From the IMG/VR virus record IMGVR_UViG_3300031784_000179, positions 1 to 26,212 of that record: DNA of 26,212 nucleotides. One strand, given 5' to 3'. The DNA comes from a virus. The notes under the pieces were generated by a model. It had not been told where the DNA came from. It ran no database searches and saw only the letters and a list, made by a program, of their open reading frames with translations. Shown here piece after piece: positions 1-7,039 of this stretch (position 1 is the first letter of the stretch; every line of letters starts with the position of its first letter). A program made the position numbers and the translations under genes.

Positions 1-1173
1 GAGCGACACATTGCTTTTAAGTTTAGAAAAAACTTTTTTACGAAAGAAGAACAGGATGCAGCATATGCTGGTTTGCGTGAAGCAGCTGTTCGCACTGAAA
101 ATCGTGGTCTTGCTTCTGGAATTAAAGAAGGAACATCGGTAACTGGTGAGGGTCGTGAGTGGGTTACTAATTATCAGGAAGAAATGATGCTTGCTTTGCT
201 AAATGCAGAGAAAGCAAAACTCGGCGATGAAGATGTTATTGAAGATGTCAGATCACGTTATCCAACACCAGAAGCACGTTTGAAAGCACTTGGTTCTGGT
301 AAAAACAATGTTTGGGTTATCTCAAGATTTAGAAATAAATTTAATTTCGATGAATGGGTTGATAGTATTATTCCTATGACACCTGCGCAAAGAGCAGAAT
401 CAACAAAAGAAACTATGAAGATGATCAGCGAAACTTCTTATGGTAATCCTGTTGATTCTGGTATCGCAGGTTGGTTCGATCGTTATCCTCGTATTCCGTT
501 TGGTCGTGCGACTACATATACTCGTGATAACTTTGAGAAGTTTAAGATGGCATATCCTTTCCTTCAACACTTGTCTAGAGGATTTGAAACACTTCTCCCA
601 ACAAGATATTCTGCTCAGAAAGCAGCAACTGATAAGATTGATCCAAGATTTGTTATTCCCGAAACACCCTTTACTACAGTAACAGTAAATAAAACATTTA
701 GAACAGCTGCTCATCGCGACGCAGGTGATTTTTCTGATGGTCTTTCTAATCTATTGACATTATCTAATGATGGTAGATATACAGGTGGATATTTGATTTT
801 TCCTGAAATTCGCATCGCAGTAAATGTTCGCCCAGGAGATTTGTTGCTGGTAAATAATCATGAGGTTATTCATGGTAACACACCAATTGTTTGTGAAGAA
901 GGTTCTGAGCGTGTTTCTCTTGTTGTGTATCTTCGCGAAAATATGTTAGAACTTGGTTCATACGAATATGAAAATACTAGATATGAATATGTTGAATCTC
1001 GTAGATTGAATAAAGAACACCCTCTATGGAAAAAACTGTGGAATGGTGTTTCTCCAGGAATGTGGGAAGAGCAGGAGTGGTATGACTATCTTCGCAATAA
1101 ACTTGGCGAAGAAGTTCTTGCCAAATATCATTCGAACGCAATGAAAGCGGACATAGAAGAATTCTTCTCTTGA
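1..1173 (+). CDS. TET/JBP-family 2OG-Fe(II) dioxygenase, 5' end outside window
   Basis: The frame is open from the first base (390 residues visible) with no in-frame ATG near the edge, so the N terminus is cut off; a TTG at 73 is unlikely to be the start because the upstream codons read like protein. The core matches the TET/JBP oxygenase pattern: an FRTAxHxDxGD segment with the metal-binding HRD at 712-720, a GGYLIFPE strand, VRPGDLL, then HGNTP with the distal His at 871, and a likely 2-oxoglutarate Arg at 910 in a RVSLVVY strand. HxD to His spacing is 53 residues, close to JBP1. Family members oxidise the 5-methyl group of thymine or 5-methylcytosine in DNA. The next operon holds a glycosyltransferase, which suggests hydroxymethyl-base glycosylation. 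A non-DNA 2OG oxygenase is the alternative but fits the motif worse. Confidence 0.8.
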   Translation, partial: ERHIAFKFRKNFFTKEEQDAAYAGLREAAVRTENRGLASGIKEGTSVTGEGREWVTNYQEEMMLALLNAEKAKLGDEDVIEDVRSRYPTPEARLKALGSGKNNVWVISRFRNKFNFDEWVDSIIPMTPAQRAESTKETMKMISETSYGNPVDSGIAGWFDRYPRIPFGRATTYTRDNFEKFKMAYPFLQHLSRGFETLLPTRYSAQKAATDKIDPRFVIPETPFTTVTVNKTFRTAAHRDAGDFSDGLSNLLTLSNDGRYTGGYLIFPEIRIAVNVRPGDLLLVNNHEVIHGNTPIVCEEGSERVSLVVYLRENMLELGSYEYENTRYEYVESRRLNKEHPLWKKLWNGVSPGMWEEQEWYDYLRNKLGEEVLAKYHSNAMKADIEEFFS

Positions 1174-1198
1174 CATTTATAGACGATTATAGTATAAT
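1170..1198 (+). promoter_or_regulatory. Consensus sigma-70 promoter
   Basis: TTGACA (1170-1175) and TATAAT (1193-1198) are separated by exactly 17 bp, a perfect match to the bacterial housekeeping consensus. It overlaps the stop codon of the dioxygenase gene and lies 21 bp before the ATG of the next gene, so it would drive the 1219-3398 pair early through host RNA polymerase. The -10 lies in a 6+1+6 palindrome (1186-1198), probably chance in AT-rich DNA. Confidence 0.85.
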
Positions 1199-1218
1199 AT
1201 AGTTTTAGGAAATAAACA

Positions 1219-2052
1219 ATGCGTAATAATTATTGGTCATGTACAAAATTCGCTGATTGGCTTCGTGGAACACCGAAGCCACACGCAGAAACATCAAAGG
1301 GATGGAGAAACTGGAATGCAGCTGCAAAAGAAGCACACAAATTTCGTTACTGGCTTGCAGAAGAAGGTCTTGATGCCATTCAGGGCGCAATTCTATACAT
1401 CCCTGATGCGATTTACTCTGTTAAATACTACATCAATAATCGCTGGGTTACTCGCACTCATTCTCTTACTGCCCATCCTCGTGACATTAAGCCAGGAAAC
1501 TGGTGTGATGTCGGAAATCGCTTCCTACCATGCCTCTTCAATGAACTTGTCGATTTTGTGGAAATAGAACTTGCGTGGTGGCATGTTGTTTGGGATGAAG
1601 AGTCACGCAAGAAGTTTAAATCGCCTTGGTATGCTACAGGTTGGTTCCGTTGGCGCACTTGGCGTAATCCAGAGTGCGGACTTGCCAATCTAGAATGGCA
1701 ACGTAACCTTGTTTGGAATGAAGACGAGATGTTAGACAAGGATGACCCAAGGTATGGTAAACCTACTAGTCAAGCCATCAAAGCGCAAGAAATACTAGAT
1801 CTATATACATGGTGGACTGTTGAGAGACCAAAGCGTCCTGACCCACACGAGATTTCTGGTTGGACTGCTATCTGCAATAAGCGTCGCGAGGCTGACAAAG
1901 GATTCTTTGACTACGAGGATCGTACCGAAGAAGAAAGAGAAGAAACTAAAAAGGCACTTGACTTGTGCACTGAAATTGAGCAACGCTATGAGCAAGAAGA
2001 CGAAGACATGATGATTCGTTTGATTAAAATTAGACAAGGACTTTGGACATGA
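1219..2052 (+). CDS. Conserved phage protein of unknown function
   Basis: 277 residues, soluble, unusually rich in Trp and charged residues, with no signal peptide or transmembrane segment. The middle (about residues 60-150) contains the run IKPGNWCDVGNRFLP followed by a Trp-rich LAWWHVVW segment and YATGWFRWRTWRNPE; I recognise this as a family common in T4-like marine phages, always unnamed. The start is ATG 1219 with AGGAAA upstream and a consensus promoter just before it. Its stop overlaps the start of the glycosyltransferase gene (ATGA at 2049-2052), so the two are co-translated. The position between TET/JBP oxygenase and glycosyltransferase makes a role in DNA modification conceivable, but nothing in the sequence shows it. 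Confidence 0.85.
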   Translation: MRNNYWSCTKFADWLRGTPKPHAETSKGWRNWNAAAKEAHKFRYWLAEEGLDAIQGAILYIPDAIYSVKYYINNRWVTRTHSLTAHPRDIKPGNWCDVGNRFLPCLFNELVDFVEIELAWWHVVWDEESRKKFKSPWYATGWFRWRTWRNPECGLANLEWQRNLVWNEDEMLDKDDPRYGKPTSQAIKAQEILDLYTWWTVERPKRPDPHEISGWTAICNKRREADKGFFDYEDRTEEEREETKKALDLCTEIEQRYEQEDEDMMIRLIKIRQGLWT

Positions 2053-3398
2053 AAATTTTAATGGTAATGCATACCTTTAACAACTTTGGTGGAATTATTA
2101 ATCACTGTGAACATTTGATGGCAGGATTGAAAGAACTTGGTCATGAAGTAAATTTTGCATATCTCAAAGGAACAAAAACAGTTCGCCCTGTTGAGATTCC
2201 TTCTGTATTGAAAGAGGGATGGGAGATTGGTATTGGTTCTGGTTATCCTGTCCACCAAGGTGATGGATGGATGGCTCCCTACTATTCTTATAAAGTAAAA
2301 GAATCTATCGACAAGTTTGTTGATGATGCGAACAAACATGATATTGTTATTTGGCAATCTATTTTCGGTTTTAAAAATAAAGACACTGAAAAGTATAAAG
2401 ATTGGTTGCCGATGATTGAAAATGTCAAAGCAAAACAAGTCGTAATTATCCACGACGCAAATCTGAAGAAACTCTATCCTTGGATTAGTTTGTTTGAAAA
2501 ACATTTTGCTGGTCTCGCATGCGTGCATCCTGCTGCGTACGAGTCGGCTGATTTTATGTCCACACCTCGAGCGTTAATTTTGAACCCTCAGGATATCGCT
2601 GGCGTACCACCTACTCCGCAGTTTGCTGGTCGCGAGAACAAAATCCTGTCTATACAGACCTTTAAGCGCTGGAAGCGTGTGGACGACCTTATCCGTGCAG
2701 TGCCTTACATGAAAAATGTTAAGACACTTGTTGGTGGTTATGGTATTGAAGCAGCATATATGATGTCGAAAGACAAATGTAAAGAAGAATATTTTGCCAC
2801 TAGACAATACGATCCAGATGTAACACCTGATCGAGAGGGAAAACGTATTTGGGAAAATGCTGAGAATTCTGGCAACTTTGACTATCTTGGTTTTATTTCT
2901 GGAGAAAAACGCGACGAAATACTGTCAACCTCAAAGTTTCTGGTTGATCCTAGCTGGAGTAATACTTTTGGTGAGCATTTTAATCGTGTTGTGGTTGACG
3001 CTATGCGGATCGGGGCTGTGCCCATTGCTGTAAATTTTGGGGTTTCCAACAATGAAGAAGGTAATGGTGTTTTGTTAAAAGCAGGCGTAAACTACTGCAT
3101 GCTCAAGAAGTCATATACGCCAAAAGAATATGGTGAGAAGATCGCTGAGTACTGCGATATGTCTGAGGCAGAATATATGAGAATCGTTCAGAACAACTAT
3201 GAGTTGATTCAACAGTTTGACCGAAAGCGTATTGCCCAGCACTATATTGATCTCTCCGCTGGGAAGCCAACTGGTTATCTAAACGAACTTCTTACAAAGT
3301 CGAATTTTGATCCGAATTTACCTAAAAATTCGCGAAATATGTTCGATGAACACTTCGAAAAGAAAGAAACTCTGAGTTTAGACGAATTCTTCGGATAA
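2049..3398 (+). CDS. GT-B fold glycosyltransferase (GT4-like)
   Basis: 449 residues from ATG 2049, which overlaps the previous stop as ATGA; a TTG two codons earlier is less likely. The N terminus (KILMVMHTFNNFGGIINHCE) is a typical GT4 Rossmann start with a Gly-rich acceptor loop, then a helix of AGLKELGHEV type. The C-terminal half has a QTFKRWKRVDDLI strand-helix (nucleotide-sugar domain) and a SNTFGEHFNRVVVDAMRIG segment corresponding to the conserved Glu-containing donor-binding helix. It is not recognisably T4 alpha- or beta-glucosyltransferase. Donor and acceptor are unknown; linkage to a TET/JBP oxygenase makes hydroxymethylated DNA bases a plausible acceptor, while a cell-surface or protein acceptor is the alternative. 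About 180 bp (2521-2700) is roughly 53% GC by hand count, against about 23% in 2341-2400. Confidence 0.75.
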   Translation: MKILMVMHTFNNFGGIINHCEHLMAGLKELGHEVNFAYLKGTKTVRPVEIPSVLKEGWEIGIGSGYPVHQGDGWMAPYYSYKVKESIDKFVDDANKHDIVIWQSIFGFKNKDTEKYKDWLPMIENVKAKQVVIIHDANLKKLYPWISLFEKHFAGLACVHPAAYESADFMSTPRALILNPQDIAGVPPTPQFAGRENKILSIQTFKRWKRVDDLIRAVPYMKNVKTLVGGYGIEAAYMMSKDKCKEEYFATRQYDPDVTPDREGKRIWENAENSGNFDYLGFISGEKRDEILSTSKFLVDPSWSNTFGEHFNRVVVDAMRIGAVPIAVNFGVSNNEEGNGVLLKAGVNYCMLKKSYTPKEYGEKIAEYCDMSEAEYMRIVQNNYELIQQFDRKRIAQHYIDLSAGKPTGYLNELLTKSNFDPNLPKNSRNMFDEHFEKKETLSLDEFFG

Positions 3399-3403
3399 AC
3401 TGC

Positions 3404-3432
3404 TTGACAACGAACAACCCATAAGGTATAAT
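3404..3432 (+). promoter_or_regulatory. Consensus sigma-70 promoter
   Basis: TTGACA (3404-3409), 17 bp, TATAAT (3427-3432), a second perfect consensus promoter. It lies in the 68-bp gap after the glycosyltransferase and reads into the metallopeptidase-like gene at 3467. The spacer ends in GGTATAAT, as does the promoter near 18640. Confidence 0.85.
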
Positions 3433-3458
3433 AAAGGATAAATATTCCTAACCTTATG
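3420..3458. repeat. 8-bp inverted repeat around the transcription start
   Basis: CATAAGGT (3420-3427) and ACCTTATG (3451-3458) are perfect reverse complements 23 bp apart. The left arm touches the -10 box and the right arm lies in the 5' leader next to the ribosome-binding GAGG (3458-3461). The left arm lies upstream of the expected start (about 3439), so this would act as a DNA operator, not an RNA hairpin. A second 5+5 stem (AACCT 3450-3454, AGGTT 3459-3463) could form in the RNA and cover the ribosome-binding site. Function is inferred only. Confidence 0.4.
3437..3444 (+). promoter_or_regulatory. Possible T4-late-type promoter (GATAAATA)
   Basis: GATAAATA matches the T4 late consensus TATAAATA at 7 of 8 positions and lies 22 bp before the ATG at 3467, directly downstream of the sigma-70 promoter. 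It would let the gene be read both early and late. A match this short in AT-rich DNA may be chance. Confidence 0.3.
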
Positions 3459-3466
3459 AGGTTGCT

Positions 3467-4186
3467 ATGGAACATCTCAATCAAGTCAATATCGATTTCG
3501 TAGAATTCCTTCCTTTCTCTGAACGTCCGTTCAGAGCGAAGTTCATACCATCCAAAATTTGGGACGATCTAGATCATTATCGCAATGATTCAAAGGGTCT
3601 TTCCAACTACTTCAAAAAATGGCGAACAAGAATAGAGTATCGCCCAGAGAAACTGAAGTCTAAATTTTATGAAACAAATGTCGCAATGGGTGGTGAGTAT
3701 GACCCACAAGAAAGACGTTGCACAATTCATATCTACACAGATTATTTCAATAAGTTTCCATTTACAGACACTACTTGGAAAAGATTTAAGTTTAGACTTA
3801 TACAAATTTCAATGCATGAACTAGTGCACTTTATGCAGTTTGACAGAAGATGCGATGAGTGGTCAAATTATGTCCTTCCCTACAAAAAAGTAAAACAACT
3901 TAAAAGGAATGAAGAAAGAAAATATCTTTCGGAGTTTGATGAAATACAAGCATATGCTCATTGCATATATTTGGACTTTAAAAGAAATCGACCAAATATT
4001 CCAGTAACTCAACTACTTTCTAGAGCCAGAAAAGGAAGAGATTCTAAAACTCTTCGATATTATCTCAAAACATTTAATTATGATGCCCACAACAACCAAG
4101 CAATACCAAAGTTGTTCAAACAGGTTATTAAGTGGAGCAATAAATATGAGAGAGTTGCTTATAAACAAAGAAAAAAACAGAGATAA
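3467..4186 (+). CDS. Putative zinc metallopeptidase-like protein (HExxH)
   Basis: 239 residues starting at ATG 3467 with GAGG at good spacing. Residues 117-121 are HELVH, an HExxH zinc-binding and catalytic motif in a helix (LIQISMHELVHFMQF), followed about 35-40 residues later by SEFDEIQAYAH, whose Glu156 or Glu159 could be the third zinc ligand. This is the gluzincin-like layout seen in many small phage proteins. The C terminus is very basic. No signal peptide is visible, so it would act in the cytoplasm or the virion. The substrate is unknown; prohead maturation, host protein cleavage and a non-catalytic role are all possible. It has its own consensus promoter and is followed after 12 bp by the long structural gene run. 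Confidence 0.65.
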   Translation: MEHLNQVNIDFVEFLPFSERPFRAKFIPSKIWDDLDHYRNDSKGLSNYFKKWRTRIEYRPEKLKSKFYETNVAMGGEYDPQERRCTIHIYTDYFNKFPFTDTTWKRFKFRLIQISMHELVHFMQFDRRCDEWSNYVLPYKKVKQLKRNEERKYLSEFDEIQAYAHCIYLDFKRNRPNIPVTQLLSRARKGRDSKTLRYYLKTFNYDAHNNQAIPKLFKQVIKWSNKYERVAYKQRKKQR

Positions 4187-4198
4187 TTTTACAAAAAT

Positions 4199-5254
4199 AT
4201 GGCTAAACTAAACGAAGGCGATGTGATCGAAGGCATTTTTACTATTGCTTTATCACTGCATCTAGCGTACGGCAAAGTTGAAAAAAATGTATTAAACAAA
4301 ATTAGATCAGAAGTTGATACTAAAATGTTTTCTACAGGAAGATTCAAATATTCTGTCGCAAAAAATCTAAAGAGACAAAAGGGAAAGAACGCACCTGACT
4401 TTTTTAATGTCGGGTTTGAAATGAGATTAAAACCTGAGTCTGTCATCGGAGCGTTTGGTAAAGATTATGATGTGCTTTATAAATCTTCCAAGGACATCGG
4501 TAAGATTGATCAGAAAGTTGAACAATTAATTAAATCTTTCGATAGAGCAGATTTTGCAAAAAAGACAAACAAGGCAGTAGATTATTTTCTAGATAATAAT
4601 AAAGGTGAGGTTGCAACATTTACAGTTATTGCAGATGGAATCGCAGGAGAATCTAGTGGTGGCGAAATAAAGGGTGATGTTACTCTAGAGATTTATGCAA
4701 CAGCAAAAGGTTCTACTAAAAAAATTATGTCAGATTCTTTACCTTTCTCATTAAAATCAGAAAGTGTTACAGTTGCCAACTTATCGCCATATAATGGTAT
4801 GCTAGATTTTGCTAATGCTATGAATATTAAGTGGGATGCTAGAGAGAAATATGTAAGATTGAGTAAATCGTTTAATGGACCAGAAGAACAGAAATCAAAA
4901 TTTGAATTAATCAGTTCAATGTATAATGATCTAAAAAAAGAAATACTTAAAAAATCAACCGAGGCAAACTTTTCAAAAACTGCATATTCATTTTTAAAGA
5001 AAAGCATTTTTGGTTCTGATCTTGCTAATGTTGTTGACGTACAGCGTGGCGCAGTAAAAGAAATTACTGTAGATTATTTTGATAATCTTGAAAAAACTAC
5101 AAAATTAATTGCAGAAGCAAAGGGTAACAATCTAGTATTTTTGGACAAAGAATCTAAAGCGCCAATCTTTCAAATAAGAACAAAACTTAGACCACCACCT
5201 GCGAATGAAGCAAAATTTTATTTGGAAGTAGGAAAAGGAATATACACAAAATGA
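4199..5254 (+). CDS. T4-like phage protein, possible PD-(D/E)XK nuclease-like fold
   Basis: 351 residues. The N-terminal helix contains Glu11 (DVIEGIFTIALSLHLAYG); further on come GDVTLEI (Asp160) and a strand ending in FSLKSES (Lys186). A helix Glu, then Asp, then xLK 26 residues later is compatible with a divergent PD-(D/E)XK nuclease core, but the match is weak and no family name can be assigned. The rest is Lys-rich with long helices (residues 205-310) and a C-terminal FQIRTKLRPPP strand. There is no clear ribosome-binding site at ATG 4199. The stop overlaps the start of the ligase-like gene (ATGA at 5251-5254), tying the two in translation. It may be a virion protein; the nuclease idea is inference only. 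Confidence 0.75.
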   Translation: MAKLNEGDVIEGIFTIALSLHLAYGKVEKNVLNKIRSEVDTKMFSTGRFKYSVAKNLKRQKGKNAPDFFNVGFEMRLKPESVIGAFGKDYDVLYKSSKDIGKIDQKVEQLIKSFDRADFAKKTNKAVDYFLDNNKGEVATFTVIADGIAGESSGGEIKGDVTLEIYATAKGSTKKIMSDSLPFSLKSESVTVANLSPYNGMLDFANAMNIKWDAREKYVRLSKSFNGPEEQKSKFELISSMYNDLKKEILKKSTEANFSKTAYSFLKKSIFGSDLANVVDVQRGAVKEITVDYFDNLEKTTKLIAEAKGNNLVFLDKESKAPIFQIRTKLRPPPANEAKFYLEVGKGIYTK

Positions 5255-6459
5255 GATTCTCTGATTACTTAACAGAAACAGCAAACGACACCACTCGCCT
5301 CAAGCACCTTTCACATTTAGAAGATTTGATGTTTGAAGAAGGTAGATCAGGATTGAATTTTGCTGTTGAGAGCATTCAAATATATGTTAATGCTCTGTAC
5401 AATAAAGCGCCAGGAACATTAATTACTACGAAATGGGATGGATCGCCATCAATTATCATTCATGATTCAGGAACAGATTTTTGGGTTGCTTCAAAGTCAG
5501 CGTTTAATGCTTCTCCTAAATTAAATCGTACAGATAAAGATATTGAAGAGAACCATGGACATTCTGCTGGTCTTGTAGAAAAACTAAAATTCGCATTAAA
5601 ATATTGTAAAGAACTTGGAATAAATGGAACAGTGCAGGGAGATTTCCTTTATACTGACAATGATTTGAAACCATTAGTTATTGATGGAGTAAAACATGTT
5701 ACTTTCAAACCCAATACTATTGTTTATGCTGTCGCTGCTGATAGTGATCTTGGTAGAAGAATCCTCGCAAGCAAAATGGGGATTATTTTCCATACTTTCT
5801 ATACTGGCTCTGACCCAGCTACTATGAAAGCAAACTTCGGTTATTCAATCGCTAGTCTTAAAAAATCAAAGAATGTTTTTGTTGATGATGCGATTTTAAA
5901 AGATAAAACAAAAGACTTGTCTTTGAATGCTGACGAGCAAGCAACTGTGTTAAAAGCGCATGCTCAATTAGAAAAACTTAAAGTTGCAATCCCCAATTCT
6001 TTTTTATCATATCTTTCTACACATAAACAGGTATCTGTGCTAATGGCAAAATACAACAACGCCAATGTTCGTGCAGGTAATTATACTGGTCTCACGCATG
6101 CGCATGGGTTTGCTCAATATGTTCATGATGAGTTGCAAAAAGATATCGATAAAGTAAAAACATCAACAACAAAACAAAAGAAATCTGACGAGAGACAACA
6201 AATTGTAGATTTCCTTGATAAGAACAGAGTTGTTCTTGAGAAAGCGTATGAAGCGTTTTCTTTGATTGTTACATGTAAAATGATCATTGTAAATAAACTG
6301 AATAAATTAGAAACAGGAGTCGCTGGTTTTGTTGAGCGTGGAAACTCTCTTGTTCCAACAACACCAGAAGGATTCGTGGCTGTTCAGGGAGATCGTGTTG
6401 TTAAGTTGGTTGATCGTCTTGAATTTTCTAGAAACAACTTCTTAAATAGACCGAGGTAA
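5251..6459 (+). CDS. Ligase-like nucleotidyltransferase (DUF6267-type phage protein)
   Basis: 402 residues. The motifs of covalent nucleotidyltransferases (RNA/DNA ligases, capping enzymes) appear in order: KWDGSPS at 61-67 (motif I, candidate nucleotide-accepting Lys61), QGDFLY at 129-134 (motif III-like), EGFV at 373-376 (motif IV) and VVKLVD at 383-388 (motif V). The 12-residue motif IV to V distance is similar to T4 RNA ligase 1, but motif I to IV (312 residues) is long, implying an inserted domain in the middle. The N terminus MRFSDYLTET resembles a T4 capsid-targeting peptide. I believe the family is annotated as DUF6267 in related phages, without proven activity. It is co-translated with the gene before it. 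Ligase, end-repair and adenylyltransferase roles are all possible. Confidence 0.65.
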   Translation: MRFSDYLTETANDTTRLKHLSHLEDLMFEEGRSGLNFAVESIQIYVNALYNKAPGTLITTKWDGSPSIIIHDSGTDFWVASKSAFNASPKLNRTDKDIEENHGHSAGLVEKLKFALKYCKELGINGTVQGDFLYTDNDLKPLVIDGVKHVTFKPNTIVYAVAADSDLGRRILASKMGIIFHTFYTGSDPATMKANFGYSIASLKKSKNVFVDDAILKDKTKDLSLNADEQATVLKAHAQLEKLKVAIPNSFLSYLSTHKQVSVLMAKYNNANVRAGNYTGLTHAHGFAQYVHDELQKDIDKVKTSTTKQKKSDERQQIVDFLDKNRVVLEKAYEAFSLIVTCKMIIVNKLNKLETGVAGFVERGNSLVPTTPEGFVAVQGDRVVKLVDRLEFSRNNFLNRPR

Positions 6460-6461
6460 GT

Positions 6462-6806
6462 ATGAAGAAACTAATAGCAGGTATAGCATTAGTTGTTTTA
6501 ACAGGATGCTCTTTTATTATGCCAATTCCGCACGATCCAGTTATGTTTGGCGATCTTGTTGATTTAAAGATATCTGTTAACAAGTTATCTTGCGCAGATA
6601 GAAATTGGAAAACAACTTTTGATAAAGTTGAGAGATTAAAAACCTACGCTACTTTACGCAAAGATCCACAAGCTGAAGCATTAGGTAATATGGAAGATGC
6701 TCTAAAGAAAGCGCAAGCATCAAGCAATGAGAAATTCTGCGAAGGTGTTGTTAAATTACAAAAGACAAGAGTAGAAGTAATTACTAACGCATGGAGAGGA
6801 AGATGA
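6462..6806 (+). CDS. Small lipoprotein
   Basis: 114 residues with a lipoprotein signal: MKK, a hydrophobic stretch and lipobox LTGC with the acceptor Cys at residue 16. The mature part is about 98 residues, mostly helical and charged, with two further Cys residues (near 39 and 90) that could form a disulphide in the periplasm. GAGGTAAG precedes the ATG at 6462. Small phage lipoproteins can act as o-spanins, in superinfection exclusion or as virion cement. A proline-rich o-spanin candidate sits elsewhere in this window (18015), so spanin function is less likely here. I recognise it as a T4-like phage hypothetical but know no function. Confidence 0.75.
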   Translation: MKKLIAGIALVVLTGCSFIMPIPHDPVMFGDLVDLKISVNKLSCADRNWKTTFDKVERLKTYATLRKDPQAEALGNMEDALKKAQASSNEKFCEGVVKLQKTRVEVITNAWRGR

Positions 6807-7039
6807 ATTTAATAGAACAATTACAGCAGCAAGCAGGAATGGGTGGTGCAGCAGGTACTCTTGCTAGTGATTTAATTTCATTTTATGAGCAATACACAAG
6901 TGGTCAACTTACTAAAGAAGAATACGAGTTTCTTGTTAAAGAGGTTGCTGAAATTAGAGCGCAACAAGAATTGGCTAATGACGAAGTAGCCTGTCGTTGG
7001 ATTGTAGCTGCAGCGCAAGGAATATTGGCAGTAGTATGA
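6803..7039 (+). CDS. Small conserved phage protein
   Basis: 78 residues from ATG 6803, chosen over the in-frame ATG at 6791 because the upstream gene's stop forms ATGA with 6803 and a GGAG (6793-6796) lies 6 bases before it; nothing precedes 6791. The protein is helical, with a Gln/Gly/Ala N terminus, an acidic middle (GQLTKEEYEFLVKEVAEI) and a hydrophobic C-terminal helix (IVAAAQGILAVV). It is translationally coupled to both neighbours in the tail-type gene group, so a virion assembly role is likely. No function recognised. Confidence 0.75.
   Translation: MNLIEQLQQQAGMGGAAGTLASDLISFYEQYTSGQLTKEEYEFLVKEVAEIRAQQELANDEVACRWIVAAAQGILAVV

Noticed and set aside
1186-1198. Perfect 13-bp palindrome containing the -10 box (possible divergent promoter)
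   Set aside because: No reverse-strand gene exists nearby and such A/T palindromes are expected by chance in this composition.
2058-2528. 156-residue reverse-strand ORF
   Set aside because: Opposite the glycosyltransferase N-terminal domain; no ribosome-binding site and no protein-like features.
2049-3398. Assignment as T4 alpha- or beta-glucosyltransferase
   Set aside because: The sequence has general GT4 features and nothing I recognise from the T4 enzymes; only the broad class is supported.
6791-6802. Upstream ATG for the small gene at 6803
   Set aside because: No ribosome-binding site precedes it, whereas 6803 has GGAG at good spacing and an ATGA overlap with the previous gene.
6462-6806. 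Lipoprotein as the o-spanin
   Set aside because: Its mature part is not proline-rich, it is far from the lysis genes, and a better candidate is nested in the Rz-like gene at 18015.
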